The notes under the pieces: model-generated
What the model saw: the letters and a program-made list of their open reading frames with translations, nothing else
Told to the model about the DNA's origin: nothing
Databases searched by the model: none
Assembly (NCBI RefSeq): GCF_001428605.1
Contig: NZ_LMID01000013.1
Span: forward strand, 512,106-576,105
Reading direction: 5' to 3'
DNA length: 64,000 nt
Origin: Sphingomonas sp. Root720
GTDB taxonomy: Bacteria; Pseudomonadota; Alphaproteobacteria; Sphingomonadales; Sphingomonadaceae
Program-made: the position numbers and the translations under genes
Part shown: positions 34,524-42,623 of the stretch, piece by piece
How the letters are laid out: each line of letters begins with the position of its first letter
Position numbering within the stretch: the stretch's first letter is position 1

Positions 34524-35824
34524 TGCTTACGCACGAACAGAACGAACTGCTCACCCGGGTCGGCCCGGGAACGCCCATGGGCGCGGTGCTGCGCCAATAT
34601 TGGCTGCCGATCGCCGCCGAGAGCGAGCTGGACGACCGGGCGGTCAAACCGGTCCGCCTGCTCGGCGAGAACCTCGTCGTATACAAGGATCTCGGTGGCC
34701 GCTTCGGGCTGATCGACCGCCATTGCCCGCACCGGCGTGCCGACATGTCCTTCGGCTTCGTCGAGGATTGCGGACTGCGCTGCAACTATCATGGCTGGCT
34801 GTTCGACGCCGACGGCCGCACCATCGAGCAGCCTTATGAAGATGTCGCGCTCGGCGCCGCGCACGTGCGCGACAAGACCCGTATCAAGGCTTATCCGGTG
34901 CGCGCGGCCGGCGGGCTGCTCTGGGCCTTCCTCGGAACCGGCGAACCCCCGATCCTGCCTGAATATGAAGCCTTTTCCTGGCCGAACGGCTTCAAGCAGA
35001 TCATCATCTCCGAGGTGCCGTGCAACTGGGCCCAGTGCCAGGAGAACTCGATCGATCCGGTGCATTTCGAGTGGATGCATTCGAACTGGAGCATCCGGCT
35101 CAAGGGCGAGCGGGGCCCCTATGCGCCCCGCCACGTCAAGATCGACTTCGAGGAATTCGAGCATGGCTTCCTCTACAAGCGGATCCGCGAGGACACCGAC
35201 GAGAAGCATGATCTGTGGACCGTCGGACGGGTGACGCTCTGGCCGATCGGCGTGTTCCTCGGCGACCATTTCGAATGGCGCGTTCCCGTCGACGACGAGA
35301 ACACGCTGAGCATCGCGTGGTCGTTCCAGCGCGTGCCGCTGGAATGCGAACCCTATGTGCAGGAACGCATTCCCTATTGGTACGGCCCGACCCGCGACGC
35401 CGATGGCGAGTGGATTTCCAGCCATGTGATGAACCAGGACTTCGTCGCCTGGATCGGCCAGGGCACGATCGCCGACCGCACCCAGGAGCATCTCGGGAAG
35501 AGCGACCTGGGCGTCGGGCTGATGCGACGCCAGCTGTTCGCCGACGTGAAGGCGGTGGCCGAAGGCCGCGATCCGAAGGGCGTGCTGCGCAGCCCGCCCG
35601 AAGGCGGCGTGATCCACCTGCCCATTTCGCACTATGACCGCTATGCGCGCGGGTTGCCGCGCGCGGAGCTGCTGGCCCATCCGGTGCTCGGCCGGCACCT
35701 GCGAGGCTATCCCTATCAGGCGGGGCAGCCGCGCGCGGTGCAGGAGGCGCTCTGGAGAGCAATGGGCGTAACGCCGGAGGAGATCGAGCCTTCCGGGGCC
35801 GGGCGGGCGACGCACGCAACCTGA
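34523..35824 (+). CDS. Rieske non-haem iron aromatic ring-hydroxylating oxygenase, alpha subunit
   Basis: 433 residues. The Rieske cluster motif is CPHRR at about 72 with CNYHGW about 17 residues later (C-x-H ... C-x2-H). The catalytic mononuclear iron motif is NSIDPVHFEWMHSNW, giving Asp and two His ligands. The layout matches single-component-type oxygenases such as phthalate dioxygenase, phenoxybenzoate dioxygenase or O-demethylases. No ferredoxin or reductase gene is in the window, so electron transfer partners must come from elsewhere. TGATG overlap with the upstream gene. Likely role: ring dihydroxylation, demethylation or ether cleavage. Confidence 0.9.
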   Translation: MLTHEQNELLTRVGPGTPMGAVLRQYWLPIAAESELDDRAVKPVRLLGENLVVYKDLGGRFGLIDRHCPHRRADMSFGFVEDCGLRCNYHGWLFDADGRTIEQPYEDVALGAAHVRDKTRIKAYPVRAAGGLLWAFLGTGEPPILPEYEAFSWPNGFKQIIISEVPCNWAQCQENSIDPVHFEWMHSNWSIRLKGERGPYAPRHVKIDFEEFEHGFLYKRIREDTDEKHDLWTVGRVTLWPIGVFLGDHFEWRVPVDDENTLSIAWSFQRVPLECEPYVQERIPYWYGPTRDADGEWISSHVMNQDFVAWIGQGTIADRTQEHLGKSDLGVGLMRRQLFADVKAVAEGRDPKGVLRSPPEGGVIHLPISHYDRYARGLPRAELLAHPVLGRHLRGYPYQAGQPRAVQEALWRAMGVTPEEIEPSGAGRATHAT

Positions 35825-35849
35825 TTCCCGATCGCCCCCCTTGCCCCGC

Positions 35850-36686
35850 TCAGCGCGGCGCCGGGGATCCCGAAGTGCCAGGCGGCGGGATGAAGACATG
35901 CTCCACCATCGCATACCGCACGAACTGTCCGAAATGCGCGGCCCCGTCGGCGAGCCACGCCCGGCGCTCGGGCGTGTCGGGGGTCTTGTGCCCGGGGTCG
36001 GCGGGCAGCCAGCTCGTCCCGATGATGTCGACGTCGGCGAGGCCCGGCACCGGAGCGATACCGGGCATCTGCGCGCTGCGGAGGATTTCCGAGAGCACAT
36101 AGCCGCCCAACCCCGGGACCTCGCGCGACAGGGGACCATGCACCTCCAGAACATGCCGCACGAAATCCTCGCGCGACGTGCCGGGCTTGCGCGAGATGAA
36201 GGTCATCACCTTGAGTCCGCCCCGCACCGGCGGAACGAAGACATGCTCACGCGTCGCATAGATGTTGATCGCGCCGATATAGCCGGGCGCCGCAGCCAGC
36301 CATTCGCGCACCAACGGATTGTCGCGCGCCTGTGCCGAGCGCTGGGTTCCCGCCGGCTGCCAGGACTCGGCGATGCCGTCGAGAGCCGGCGCCGCCGGCG
36401 CACCCGGTCGGCGACCTGGATCCTCCACCACCTCGCCGAGCACGAAGCCACGCAAGCCGGGCACGTTGCGCGAGCCCGGCCCATGCTCTCCGAGCCAGCG
36501 GGCGTTGAACTGTTCGACGGTCAGGCTAGGCTTGCGCATGATCAGCGAGATCGATTTCCGGAGCTCGTCGCCCGGCGCCGCAGGGACAGACTGCGCCGTC
36601 GCCGGGTCCCGTCCCATCGCCAGGGAAACGAGTCCCAGACCACCCATCGCAATCAGGCTGCGACGGTCGCATCGGCCCTCCTCCAT
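35850..36686 (-). CDS. Double EthD-domain protein with Tat-type signal
   Basis: 278 residues. CDRRSLIAMGGLGLVSLAMG is a Tat-like signal. Two EthD-type domains follow: IMRKPSLTVEQFNARWLGEHG and ISRKPGTSREDFVRHVLEVHG, each with its closing EHVF(V/I)PP segment. It is homologous to the 28037 product and convergent with the Rieske gene. Divergent from the third EthD gene at 36793. Probable exported accessory protein of the catabolic island; no enzymatic role is established for the family. Confidence 0.82.
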   Translation of the reverse strand: MEEGRCDRRSLIAMGGLGLVSLAMGRDPATAQSVPAAPGDELRKSISLIMRKPSLTVEQFNARWLGEHGPGSRNVPGLRGFVLGEVVEDPGRRPGAPAAPALDGIAESWQPAGTQRSAQARDNPLVREWLAAAPGYIGAINIYATREHVFVPPVRGGLKVMTFISRKPGTSREDFVRHVLEVHGPLSREVPGLGGYVLSEILRSAQMPGIAPVPGLADVDIIGTSWLPADPGHKTPDTPERRAWLADGAAHFGQFVRYAMVEHVFIPPPGTSGSPAPR

Positions 36687-36752
36687 TGTCGACTCTCCCG
36701 ATCAAGGCTTATCCCGACGGTCTCCGGCCGTTGCCAGCCGCCGGGTTCTTTA

Positions 36753-36767
36753 AAGGTCTAAAATATG
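36753..36767 (+). promoter_or_regulatory. AAGGTCTAAAATATG motif in the divergent EthD spacer
   Basis: AAGGTCTAAAATATG resembles the AAGGTCATAAAGATAT motif of other spacers, with a one-base gap. It lies in the 106-base divergent region between two EthD genes, about 26 bases before the 36793 start. Confidence 0.35.
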
Positions 36768-36792
36768 ATCTATAGGGCGTCAACGCGCGATC

Positions 36793-37491
36793 ATGCGAGA
36801 CTTGGCCATGAGTGAACGCAGAACGATCCGGCTCGAACCGCTTCTCAAGCGCACCGAGTTTATCCGCCGCGCCGACGGCCTTGCGCACGAGGCCTTCCTC
36901 GAACACTGGCGCCTCCACCGCGCGCCGCTCCTGCGGTGCCTGCCCGGGCTGAGGGGGCTGACCTTCAACGCCGTCGATCGTCTCCGCAGTCCGGATGCGC
37001 CATATGATGCGGTGGTCGAGCTCTGGCTCGACGATGCGGCGGGCCCGGCCCACCCGGTGCTCGTCGAGTCGCTCGCCGCCGACCAGGCACTGTTCATGCG
37101 AGACGACGCGATGCGCTTCGTTTCGCACGAGGTCGTCGTCCGGCCGGTGACCGCGCAGGCCGGACGACGGCGCGTGAAGCGCATCGGGCTGGTGGGGCGG
37201 GGACCAACGACGGGCCGGGAGGAATTCTTTGAGGACTGGGTCCACGAACATGCTCCCCAGGCGAACCGGCAACCGGGCCTCGAAGGCTATGTGCTCAACC
37301 TGCTCGATCACGAGCAGGCGCCCTGGGACGGCTATGCCGAACTATGGTGGGCCGACGCCGCTGCCTTCGAGACGGCGAGCCTCGCGATCAGGGACACGGT
37401 CGGTTCGCGGCTGGGCTTCTTCCACAGCCATCTGCTCCTCTACGTCGACGAACATGAGGACATGCCGCCGCCGGGCCGGACCGGCGGCTGA
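36793..37491 (+). CDS. Double EthD-like protein, no signal peptide
   Basis: 232 residues with two EthD-like halves: IRRADGLAHEAFLEHWRLHRAP with GLRGLTFN, and GRGPTTGREEFFEDWVHEHAPQ with GLEGYVLN. Unlike the other two tandem EthD proteins it lacks an export signal, so it probably acts in the cytoplasm. ATG 36808 (MSERRT) is an alternative start. It ends 5 bases from the convergent AAHS transporter gene. Confidence 0.75.
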   Translation: MRDLAMSERRTIRLEPLLKRTEFIRRADGLAHEAFLEHWRLHRAPLLRCLPGLRGLTFNAVDRLRSPDAPYDAVVELWLDDAAGPAHPVLVESLAADQALFMRDDAMRFVSHEVVVRPVTAQAGRRRVKRIGLVGRGPTTGREEFFEDWVHEHAPQANRQPGLEGYVLNLLDHEQAPWDGYAELWWADAAAFETASLAIRDTVGSRLGFFHSHLLLYVDEHEDMPPPGRTGG

Positions 37492-37496
37492 TCGGC

Positions 37497-38855
37497 TCAG
37501 TTGGTCCCGGCCACCTCCACCCGTCGACGGAAGGCGATCAGGATCGCCGTGGCGCCGACCAGGCAGACCGCCGCATAGACCGGATAGACGACCGCCCGGT
37601 CGAGGTTCATCGCCAGCAGCGCTCCGCCCAGATAGGGCCCGGCGATCGCGCCGAACCGGCCGACGCCGATCGTGTAGCCGACCCCGGTGCTCCTGAGTTC
37701 GACCGGATAGAAGCGCGTGCTCGCGATGACGACGCCGGTGAAGGTCGCCTCGATCGCGAACAGCGCGACCGCCGCGACCGCCAGCAGCAGGACGGGTTCG
37801 GCCTGGATGAAGCCGAAGGTGACGAGGCTCGCCGCGCACAGCGCGAAGCTCACGCAGGTCGCCCGCGGCGCGCCGAGGGTCGAGGCGAAGGTCCCCATCA
37901 ACAGCGCGCCCATGATCGCCGCGCCGCCGGTGACGATTCCGCTCGCGATCGCCAGCGTCGGCGACACCCCGGCCAGGACGAGGATCTGCGGTTTCCACTG
38001 CGTGAGGAAATAGCTGACGAAATAGCGCGAGAAGGCGGCCAGCCAGAGCAGCAGCGTCACCGTCCGATATTCGGGGGCGAAGAGCCTTCGCACCGTCCCC
38101 TGCCCCGCCGTGGCGGCGGGCGGGCGCGGCGGCAGTGCCTCGAGCAACGGTTCGTTCAGCCGGGCGAGCAGCGCATTGGCGCGCGCCAGCGCATTGCGCG
38201 GCTGCCGGGTCAGCAGGAAATGCAGCGATTCGGGCAGCAGCAGGAAGGAGAGCGCGGCGAGGACGAGGCTCACCAGCCCGGCGAAGACGAAGATCGACCG
38301 CCAGCCGAGAGCCTCGATCAGCACGGCGCCCACCGCCGCGCCGAGCATCGCGCCTATGGCGAAGCCGACATGGACCAGGGCGAGGAAGATGTTGCCCCGG
38401 CGTTCGGTAGAGAATTCGACCACCATCACGCTCAGCGAGGGAACGAGCGCGCCGATGCCGAGACCGGTGACGAAGCGCAGAGCCAGGAGCGCCTCGACCG
38501 AATCGACCGTGGCGATCATCAGCATCGAGAGGCCGTTGAACGCCACCGCCCACATGATGATGTTGCGCCGACCGAACCGATCGGCGAGCGGCGCGACGAA
38601 GATCGCGCCGCACACCAGCCCCGCCGCCCCGAGGCTGAAGATGAGCCCCATCGTCTCCGGCCCCAGCCGCCAGTCCTTGAGGATCGACGGCGCCGCATAG
38701 GCGATCGCCGAGGTATCGAGCCCGTCCGAGATGTTGATCAGGATGCACAGGACGAGCGTTACCAGCTGCCACAGCTTGAGCGGACCCGATCGCACGATCT
38801 GCGACACGCCCGAATGTCCTGCACCCGCCACCACCCACTCCTCATCCCTGGCCAT
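37497..38855 (-). CDS. MFS transporter, aromatic acid:H+ symporter (AAHS) family
   Basis: 452 residues from ATG 38855; an upstream start at 38885 would add an unlikely basic decapeptide. Helix 1 carries NISDGLDTSAIAYAAPSI and loop 2-3 LADRFGRRNI, both AAHS hallmarks. It is similar in kind to the transporter at 26502 but clearly diverged. Same strand as the GST and SnoaL-like genes upstream (38911-40046), so it may be the last gene of that unit. Confidence 0.87.
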   Translation of the reverse strand: MARDEEWVVAGAGHSGVSQIVRSGPLKLWQLVTLVLCILINISDGLDTSAIAYAAPSILKDWRLGPETMGLIFSLGAAGLVCGAIFVAPLADRFGRRNIIMWAVAFNGLSMLMIATVDSVEALLALRFVTGLGIGALVPSLSVMVVEFSTERRGNIFLALVHVGFAIGAMLGAAVGAVLIEALGWRSIFVFAGLVSLVLAALSFLLLPESLHFLLTRQPRNALARANALLARLNEPLLEALPPRPPAATAGQGTVRRLFAPEYRTVTLLLWLAAFSRYFVSYFLTQWKPQILVLAGVSPTLAIASGIVTGGAAIMGALLMGTFASTLGAPRATCVSFALCAASLVTFGFIQAEPVLLLAVAAVALFAIEATFTGVVIASTRFYPVELRSTGVGYTIGVGRFGAIAGPYLGGALLAMNLDRAVVYPVYAAVCLVGATAILIAFRRRVEVAGTN

Positions 38856-38910
38856 TCCGCCTCGCCGGCGGCGGCATTTTTGCACCCCGCCGCCCGCGGC
38901 GGCCGGAAGA

Positions 38911-39597
38911 TCATTCCATCTCGTAGAAACTCAGCGACCGCTTGTTCGCCTCGACCGGCAGCGTCAGGGCCAGCGACGGCCTCTCCGCGATCGCGCTTTC
39001 CCATGCCGCGAGCCTGGGGTGCGCCTCGCGCCAGCCGATCTCGGCCATGCGGAAGTCGAGATAGGACAGCGCGCAGGCGATGGCGACATGCCCGATGTCG
39101 GGTCGTTCGGCGGCGAGATCCTCTGCCTCCAGCGCAGCGAGGCAGGCGCGGACCTTCTCCCGATAGGCGAGCAGGTGCGTCGCCGACCGATGGCCGTCCC
39201 CACGCCAATGCTCGTCGCGCAGAAGCACCGCCGTCTCGGTCAGCCCGTCGCCCAGCGCCTGCCGCCGCAACGCGGGCCATCGCCTCGCCGGATCGCGCGG
39301 AAACATCAGCCCCCTGCCGTCGAGATCGTCGAGATATTCGCAGATCACGCGCGAATCGAACAGGACGAGCGATCCCTGCGCCACGAGCGTGGGAATCTTG
39401 TTGAGCGGATTGTCGCCCATCACGTCGGGATTGAGCCGCGCCGGGCCGACCACGGCGCGCTCGCACGCGATCCGGTCGACCAGCCCGAGTTCGTGCGCGA
39501 CGATCAGCACCTTCCGGACGAAGGGCGAACTGGGCGACCAATGCAGCTTCATCGGAGCGCGGGAGACGGACTCGTCGCCCGAAGCGGGGCTGCTCAT
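38911..39597 (-). CDS. Glutathione S-transferase family protein
   Basis: 228 residues. The N-domain reads MKLHWSPSSPFVRKVLIVAH, with NPLNKIPTLV and FDSRVICEYLDDL; the C-domain holds ALSYLDFRMAEIGWRE. It is the closest of the four GSTs to the one at 43494 (shared GPARLN, DNPLNK and LLRDEHxRGxGHRS segments). The start overlaps the upstream SnoaL-like gene stop (ATGA). Glutathione-dependent isomerisation or ether/thioether chemistry is inferred. Confidence 0.84.
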   Translation of the reverse strand: MSSPASGDESVSRAPMKLHWSPSSPFVRKVLIVAHELGLVDRIACERAVVGPARLNPDVMGDNPLNKIPTLVAQGSLVLFDSRVICEYLDDLDGRGLMFPRDPARRWPALRRQALGDGLTETAVLLRDEHWRGDGHRSATHLLAYREKVRACLAALEAEDLAAERPDIGHVAIACALSYLDFRMAEIGWREAHPRLAAWESAIAERPSLALTLPVEANKRSLSFYEME

Positions 39598-40046
39598 GCC
39601 GCGGTCCGGTCAGGGCGGGGAGGCTCGAACGTCGGCACCGCCCCGATCGCCCGCAGTACGGCGAGCAGGTTGCGCACGCCCCAATGCTCGACCACCAGTC
39701 CGCCGACCACCCGGTCGATGCAGATCGAGTCCATCTTGATGCGCCGTCCCGACGCCGGATAGTCCATCAAGCGGCCACTGTGGACCGCCTCGAGCGTCCA
39801 GTGCGTGGTGACGAGATCACCCTCGGCGATCTGGCGATGAACGGTCGTCGTGATCTCGCTCATCGCCACGCGAAAGCGGTTCTCGCGATCCTTCCACAGC
39901 TGCAGGGTCGTCGGCGCGCCGGGACGGTTATGGTAGATGACGTCCTCGGCGATCGCGCGCATGGACTGCTCCATCGGCGCTGCATGCTCCGCATAGTAGA
40001 TTGCGGCGACCGCCTTGATCGCATCGGTCGAGCCGGCGCCGCTCAT
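39594..40046 (-). CDS. SnoaL/NTF2-like protein
   Basis: 150 residues of the NTF2-like alpha+beta cone: MRAIAEDVIYHNRPGAPT, VHRQIAEGDLVTTHWTLEAVH, MDYPASGRRIKMDSICIDRV and VEHWGVRN. Family members include polyketide cyclases, limonene-epoxide hydrolases and ester-cyclase-like proteins. First gene of a minus-strand unit with a GST and possibly an AAHS transporter. The substrate is unknown. Confidence 0.75.
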   Translation of the reverse strand: MSGAGSTDAIKAVAAIYYAEHAAPMEQSMRAIAEDVIYHNRPGAPTTLQLWKDRENRFRVAMSEITTTVHRQIAEGDLVTTHWTLEAVHSGRLMDYPASGRRIKMDSICIDRVVGGLVVEHWGVRNLLAVLRAIGAVPTFEPPRPDRTAA

Positions 40047-40122
40047 GCCGCGGTGCCCCAGATCTCTTCCGCCATGTCCGACTCTCCCGTCACTCGTCCG
40101 GCATCGCCGGCCATATCGTCCG

Positions 40123-40170
40123 CCATAAGGTCAAAGATATGGCTTTTCAAGTTATTCGGCTTGACCTATG
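40123..40170. promoter_or_regulatory. Inverted pair of GGTCAA motifs in a divergent spacer
   Basis: CATAAGGTCAAAGATAT (40124-40140) and TTGACCTATG (40161-40170) are opposed copies of a CATA(A)GGTCAA element. They sit in the 214-base spacer between the SnoaL-like/GST unit (minus) and the LigI-like gene (plus), a plausible shared operator. Confidence 0.45.
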
Positions 40171-40260
40171 CCTGCGGCTGCCGGCGGAAGGGCCGTCGGC
40201 GACCGTTGTACAGGCGCCGCCCATGATCTTCTTCAGCGATGAAATCGGCGCCGGCTCCTG

Positions 40261-41145
40261 ATGTCCCCAGTCCCGCCCGGCGTCCCCGCGCTCCCGTCGA
40301 AGCCGCGCATCGCTCCGCCCGCCGGAGCCTGTGACGCACATGCCCACATCTTCGGGCCGTTCGCGCGCTTCCCGCTCGCCGAGGAGCGCAGCTACACTCC
40401 GCCCGAAGCCACGCCGGAAGCGCACCGCGCGATGCTCGATGCGCTCGGCTTCGATCGCGGCGTCGTCGTCCAGGGCTCCGCCCACGGTGTGGACAATCGC
40501 GCGATCGCCGCCGCGATCGCCGCGGCGCCCGATCGGTTGCGCGGCATCGCCGTCGTCGACGAAAATGTGACCGATGCCGCGCTCGCCGAGCTGCGCGCAG
40601 CCGGATTCGCGGGCGTGCGCTTCACCCAGGTCAAATCGAAACGCTATCCCAACGGCATGGCGGGGGCGAGCGACCTGCGCACGCTCGCGGCGCTGGCTCC
40701 GCGCCTGCGCGAACATGGCCTGCATGCGCAGCTTTTCGCCAATGCCGACACTGTCGTCGAAGCGCGCGACAGCCTGCTCGCGCTCGGCCTGCCGATCGTC
40801 GTCGACCATATGGGCCGCACCGGGCAGACCGACTGGAACGCCGCTTCGCCGGTCTATCGCGAGTTCCTGGCGCTGGTTCGCGAGGGCCGGCTGTGGGTGA
40901 AGCTGACGATGGTGCGCAGTTCGGCCGCCTATCCGAGCTATGAGGATGCGCGCAGCTTCCATGAGGCGCTGGTCGAGGCCAATCCCGATCGACTGGTGTT
41001 CGGCTCCGACTGGCCGATGCTCAACCTCGGCGAGCGAACGCCGGACATCGGGGCGCTCGTCGACCGGTTCCGCGACTGGACCGGCGACGAGGCGGCGGCG
41101 GCCAGGATAATGGTAGACAACCCGGCCGTTCTCTATGGGTTCTGA
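40261..41145 (+). CDS. Amidohydrolase, LigI-like (2-pyrone-4,6-dicarboxylate lactonase type)
   Basis: 294 residues of the Amidohydro_2 family with the LigI-like pattern CDAHAHIFGPFARFPLAE, ERSYTPPEA, VVDHMGR and FGSDWPMLN. The final Asp (GSDWP) and the HAH and DHM motifs form the active site in this group. LigI opens the lactone of 2-pyrone-4,6-dicarboxylate to oxalomesaconate. A close paralogue is at 42620. The next gene overlaps its 3' end by 11 bases. Confidence 0.82.
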   Translation: MSPVPPGVPALPSKPRIAPPAGACDAHAHIFGPFARFPLAEERSYTPPEATPEAHRAMLDALGFDRGVVVQGSAHGVDNRAIAAAIAAAPDRLRGIAVVDENVTDAALAELRAAGFAGVRFTQVKSKRYPNGMAGASDLRTLAALAPRLREHGLHAQLFANADTVVEARDSLLALGLPIVVDHMGRTGQTDWNAASPVYREFLALVREGRLWVKLTMVRSSAAYPSYEDARSFHEALVEANPDRLVFGSDWPMLNLGERTPDIGALVDRFRDWTGDEAAAARIMVDNPAVLYGF

Positions 41146-41692
41146 GCCGATGGAGGTCGCCGAAGAGCTGATGCGGCAGTCCCGAAAGGGCGACGCCATA
41201 GCCATTGTCATGAAGGAGCTCGCAGGGGATGACGATATGGCCGGCTGGCGTGGCGGCTCGAGCCACCTCACAGGCGATCCCGCATTTCCGTCCCCCACGC
41301 GCAGACTGCTGGTCGGCGAGTCCGTCGAAGCGTGCGGAGAGGCGTTTTCGTGGCGGGGCCGGCGGGTGTCCAGCCACCGGGCGGAGCCGGGTGATGCCCG
41401 GGGCCTGGTGCTCACCTTCATCGAGACAGCGCCCGAGGCCGCGGACGAATTCGAGGACTGGTACGAAAGCGAGCATATGCCGCGCCTCGCCGCGCTGCCC
41501 GGCATATTTCAGGCCGGGCGGTACCAGGCTCTTCCCGGCCATGGACCCACCCACCTGGCCTTTTATCTGATGAGCGATCTGGCATTGAGCCAGTCGGCGC
41601 AGTGGATGGCGGCGGCGCGCACCCCATGGTCGGCCCGCATGCGCCGCTTCTCCTCGCTCTACACCCGCTATTCCTTCTGGCGGGAACCCTAG
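41135..41692 (+). CDS. Dimeric alpha-beta barrel-like protein of unknown function
   Basis: 185 residues. FEDWYESEHMPRLAALPGI and TPWSARMRR match the product of 23543-24091 nearly position for position; the N-terminal half (SFLED-less, variable) is not recognised. Each copy sits in an operon next to an Amidohydro_2 gene (LigJ-like or LigI-like), suggesting a paired function with that step. ATG 41150 is an alternative start. Confidence 0.65.
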   Translation: MGSEPMEVAEELMRQSRKGDAIAIVMKELAGDDDMAGWRGGSSHLTGDPAFPSPTRRLLVGESVEACGEAFSWRGRRVSSHRAEPGDARGLVLTFIETAPEAADEFEDWYESEHMPRLAALPGIFQAGRYQALPGHGPTHLAFYLMSDLALSQSAQWMAAARTPWSARMRRFSSLYTRYSFWREP

Positions 41693-41696
41693 CGGC

Positions 41697-42623
41697 ATGC
41701 TTCGCCGCCGCCAGATGCTGGGCCTGACCGCTTCGGCTGCGTTGCTGCCGGCCCGGCTCGGCGCTGAACCGGCGGAGGCAAGAAGATGCCTGGTCCCCGC
41801 ACAGGCGCAATCGAAGGATCCACCGCCCCAGGCGCCGGCCGAGGCCCGGCTGCGGCAACTGGGCCAGGTCCGCCTCTTCGCATGGGACACGGGAGGAACC
41901 GGGGATGCCGTCGTCCTGCTCCACCCGATGACCGGCAGCCACGCTGCGTGGCCCTATCAACAGCCGGCGCTCGCCGCCGCGGGCTATAGGGTGATCGGCT
42001 ATTCGCGGCGGAATTTCTACCAGTCGGACGCGCATGCCGCCAGCACCCCTTCGACCGACGCGGAGGATCTCCGCGCGCTGCTCGACCAGCTCGCGATCGA
42101 CCGGGCGCATATCGTCGCATCGGCGGCGGGCGCCCTCGTCGCGCTGGATTTCGTCGCACTCCACCCCTGCCGGGTCCGCTCGCTGGTGCTCGCATCGAGC
42201 CTGGCGCTCGCCACGACGCCCGAGGACCATGCGATGCTGAACGGCCTGCTGCCGAACGGATGGGACGAACTGCCGCCCGCGTTCCGCGAGCTCGGCCCCT
42301 CCTATCGCGCGGCCAACCCGGTCGGCGTACGGCGCTGGACCACGCTGCAGGAACAGGCGCGCCACGGCCCGCCGCCGGCGCGGGGCCAGGCGCGACCTTC
42401 CGACGCGCTCGATCCCGCCTCGCTCCCTCCGGTGCTGGCGATGGGCGGCGACGCCGACCTCTACGCCCCGCCTCCGCTGATACGCGCTTTCGCGCGGCGC
42501 CTTCCCGATGCGGAGATCGCCATCTTCGCCGAAGCCGGACATGCGCTGTTCTGGGAACAGCCGGACGGCTTCAACCAGCGCGTCCTGTCCTTCCTCCATC
42601 GGGTCCGATCAGGGAACAGATGA
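41697..42623 (+). CDS. Alpha/beta-hydrolase fold protein lacking the nucleophile Ser
   Basis: 308 residues with a Tat-like N-terminus (MLRRRQMLGLTASAALLPAR). The fold is clear: VVLLHPMTGSHAAW (oxyanion region), YSRRNFYQSD, acid GDADLY and base His in EAGHALFW. The nucleophile elbow reads VASAAGALVA: aligned with the usual GxSxG, the nucleophile position (residue 143) is Ala and a Ser sits one residue earlier. Either catalysis is lost or altered, or the Ser at 142 is used. The gene lies between the two LigI-like lactonase genes, so a role on a related lactone or ester was likely ancestral. The start of the next gene overlaps (ATGATGA). Confidence 0.8.
   Translation: MLRRRQMLGLTASAALLPARLGAEPAEARRCLVPAQAQSKDPPPQAPAEARLRQLGQVRLFAWDTGGTGDAVVLLHPMTGSHAAWPYQQPALAAAGYRVIGYSRRNFYQSDAHAASTPSTDAEDLRALLDQLAIDRAHIVASAAGALVALDFVALHPCRVRSLVLASSLALATTPEDHAMLNGLLPNGWDELPPAFRELGPSYRAANPVGVRRWTTLQEQARHGPPPARGQARPSDALDPASLPPVLAMGGDADLYAPPPLIRAFARRLPDAEIAIFAEAGHALFWEQPDGFNQRVLSFLHRVRSGNR

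Noticed and set aside
34523-35824. Assignment of the Rieske oxygenase to a named enzyme such as phthalate 4,5-dioxygenase or vanillate demethylase
   Set aside because: Only family-level motifs can be read; specificity cannot be decided without alignment and a reductase partner.
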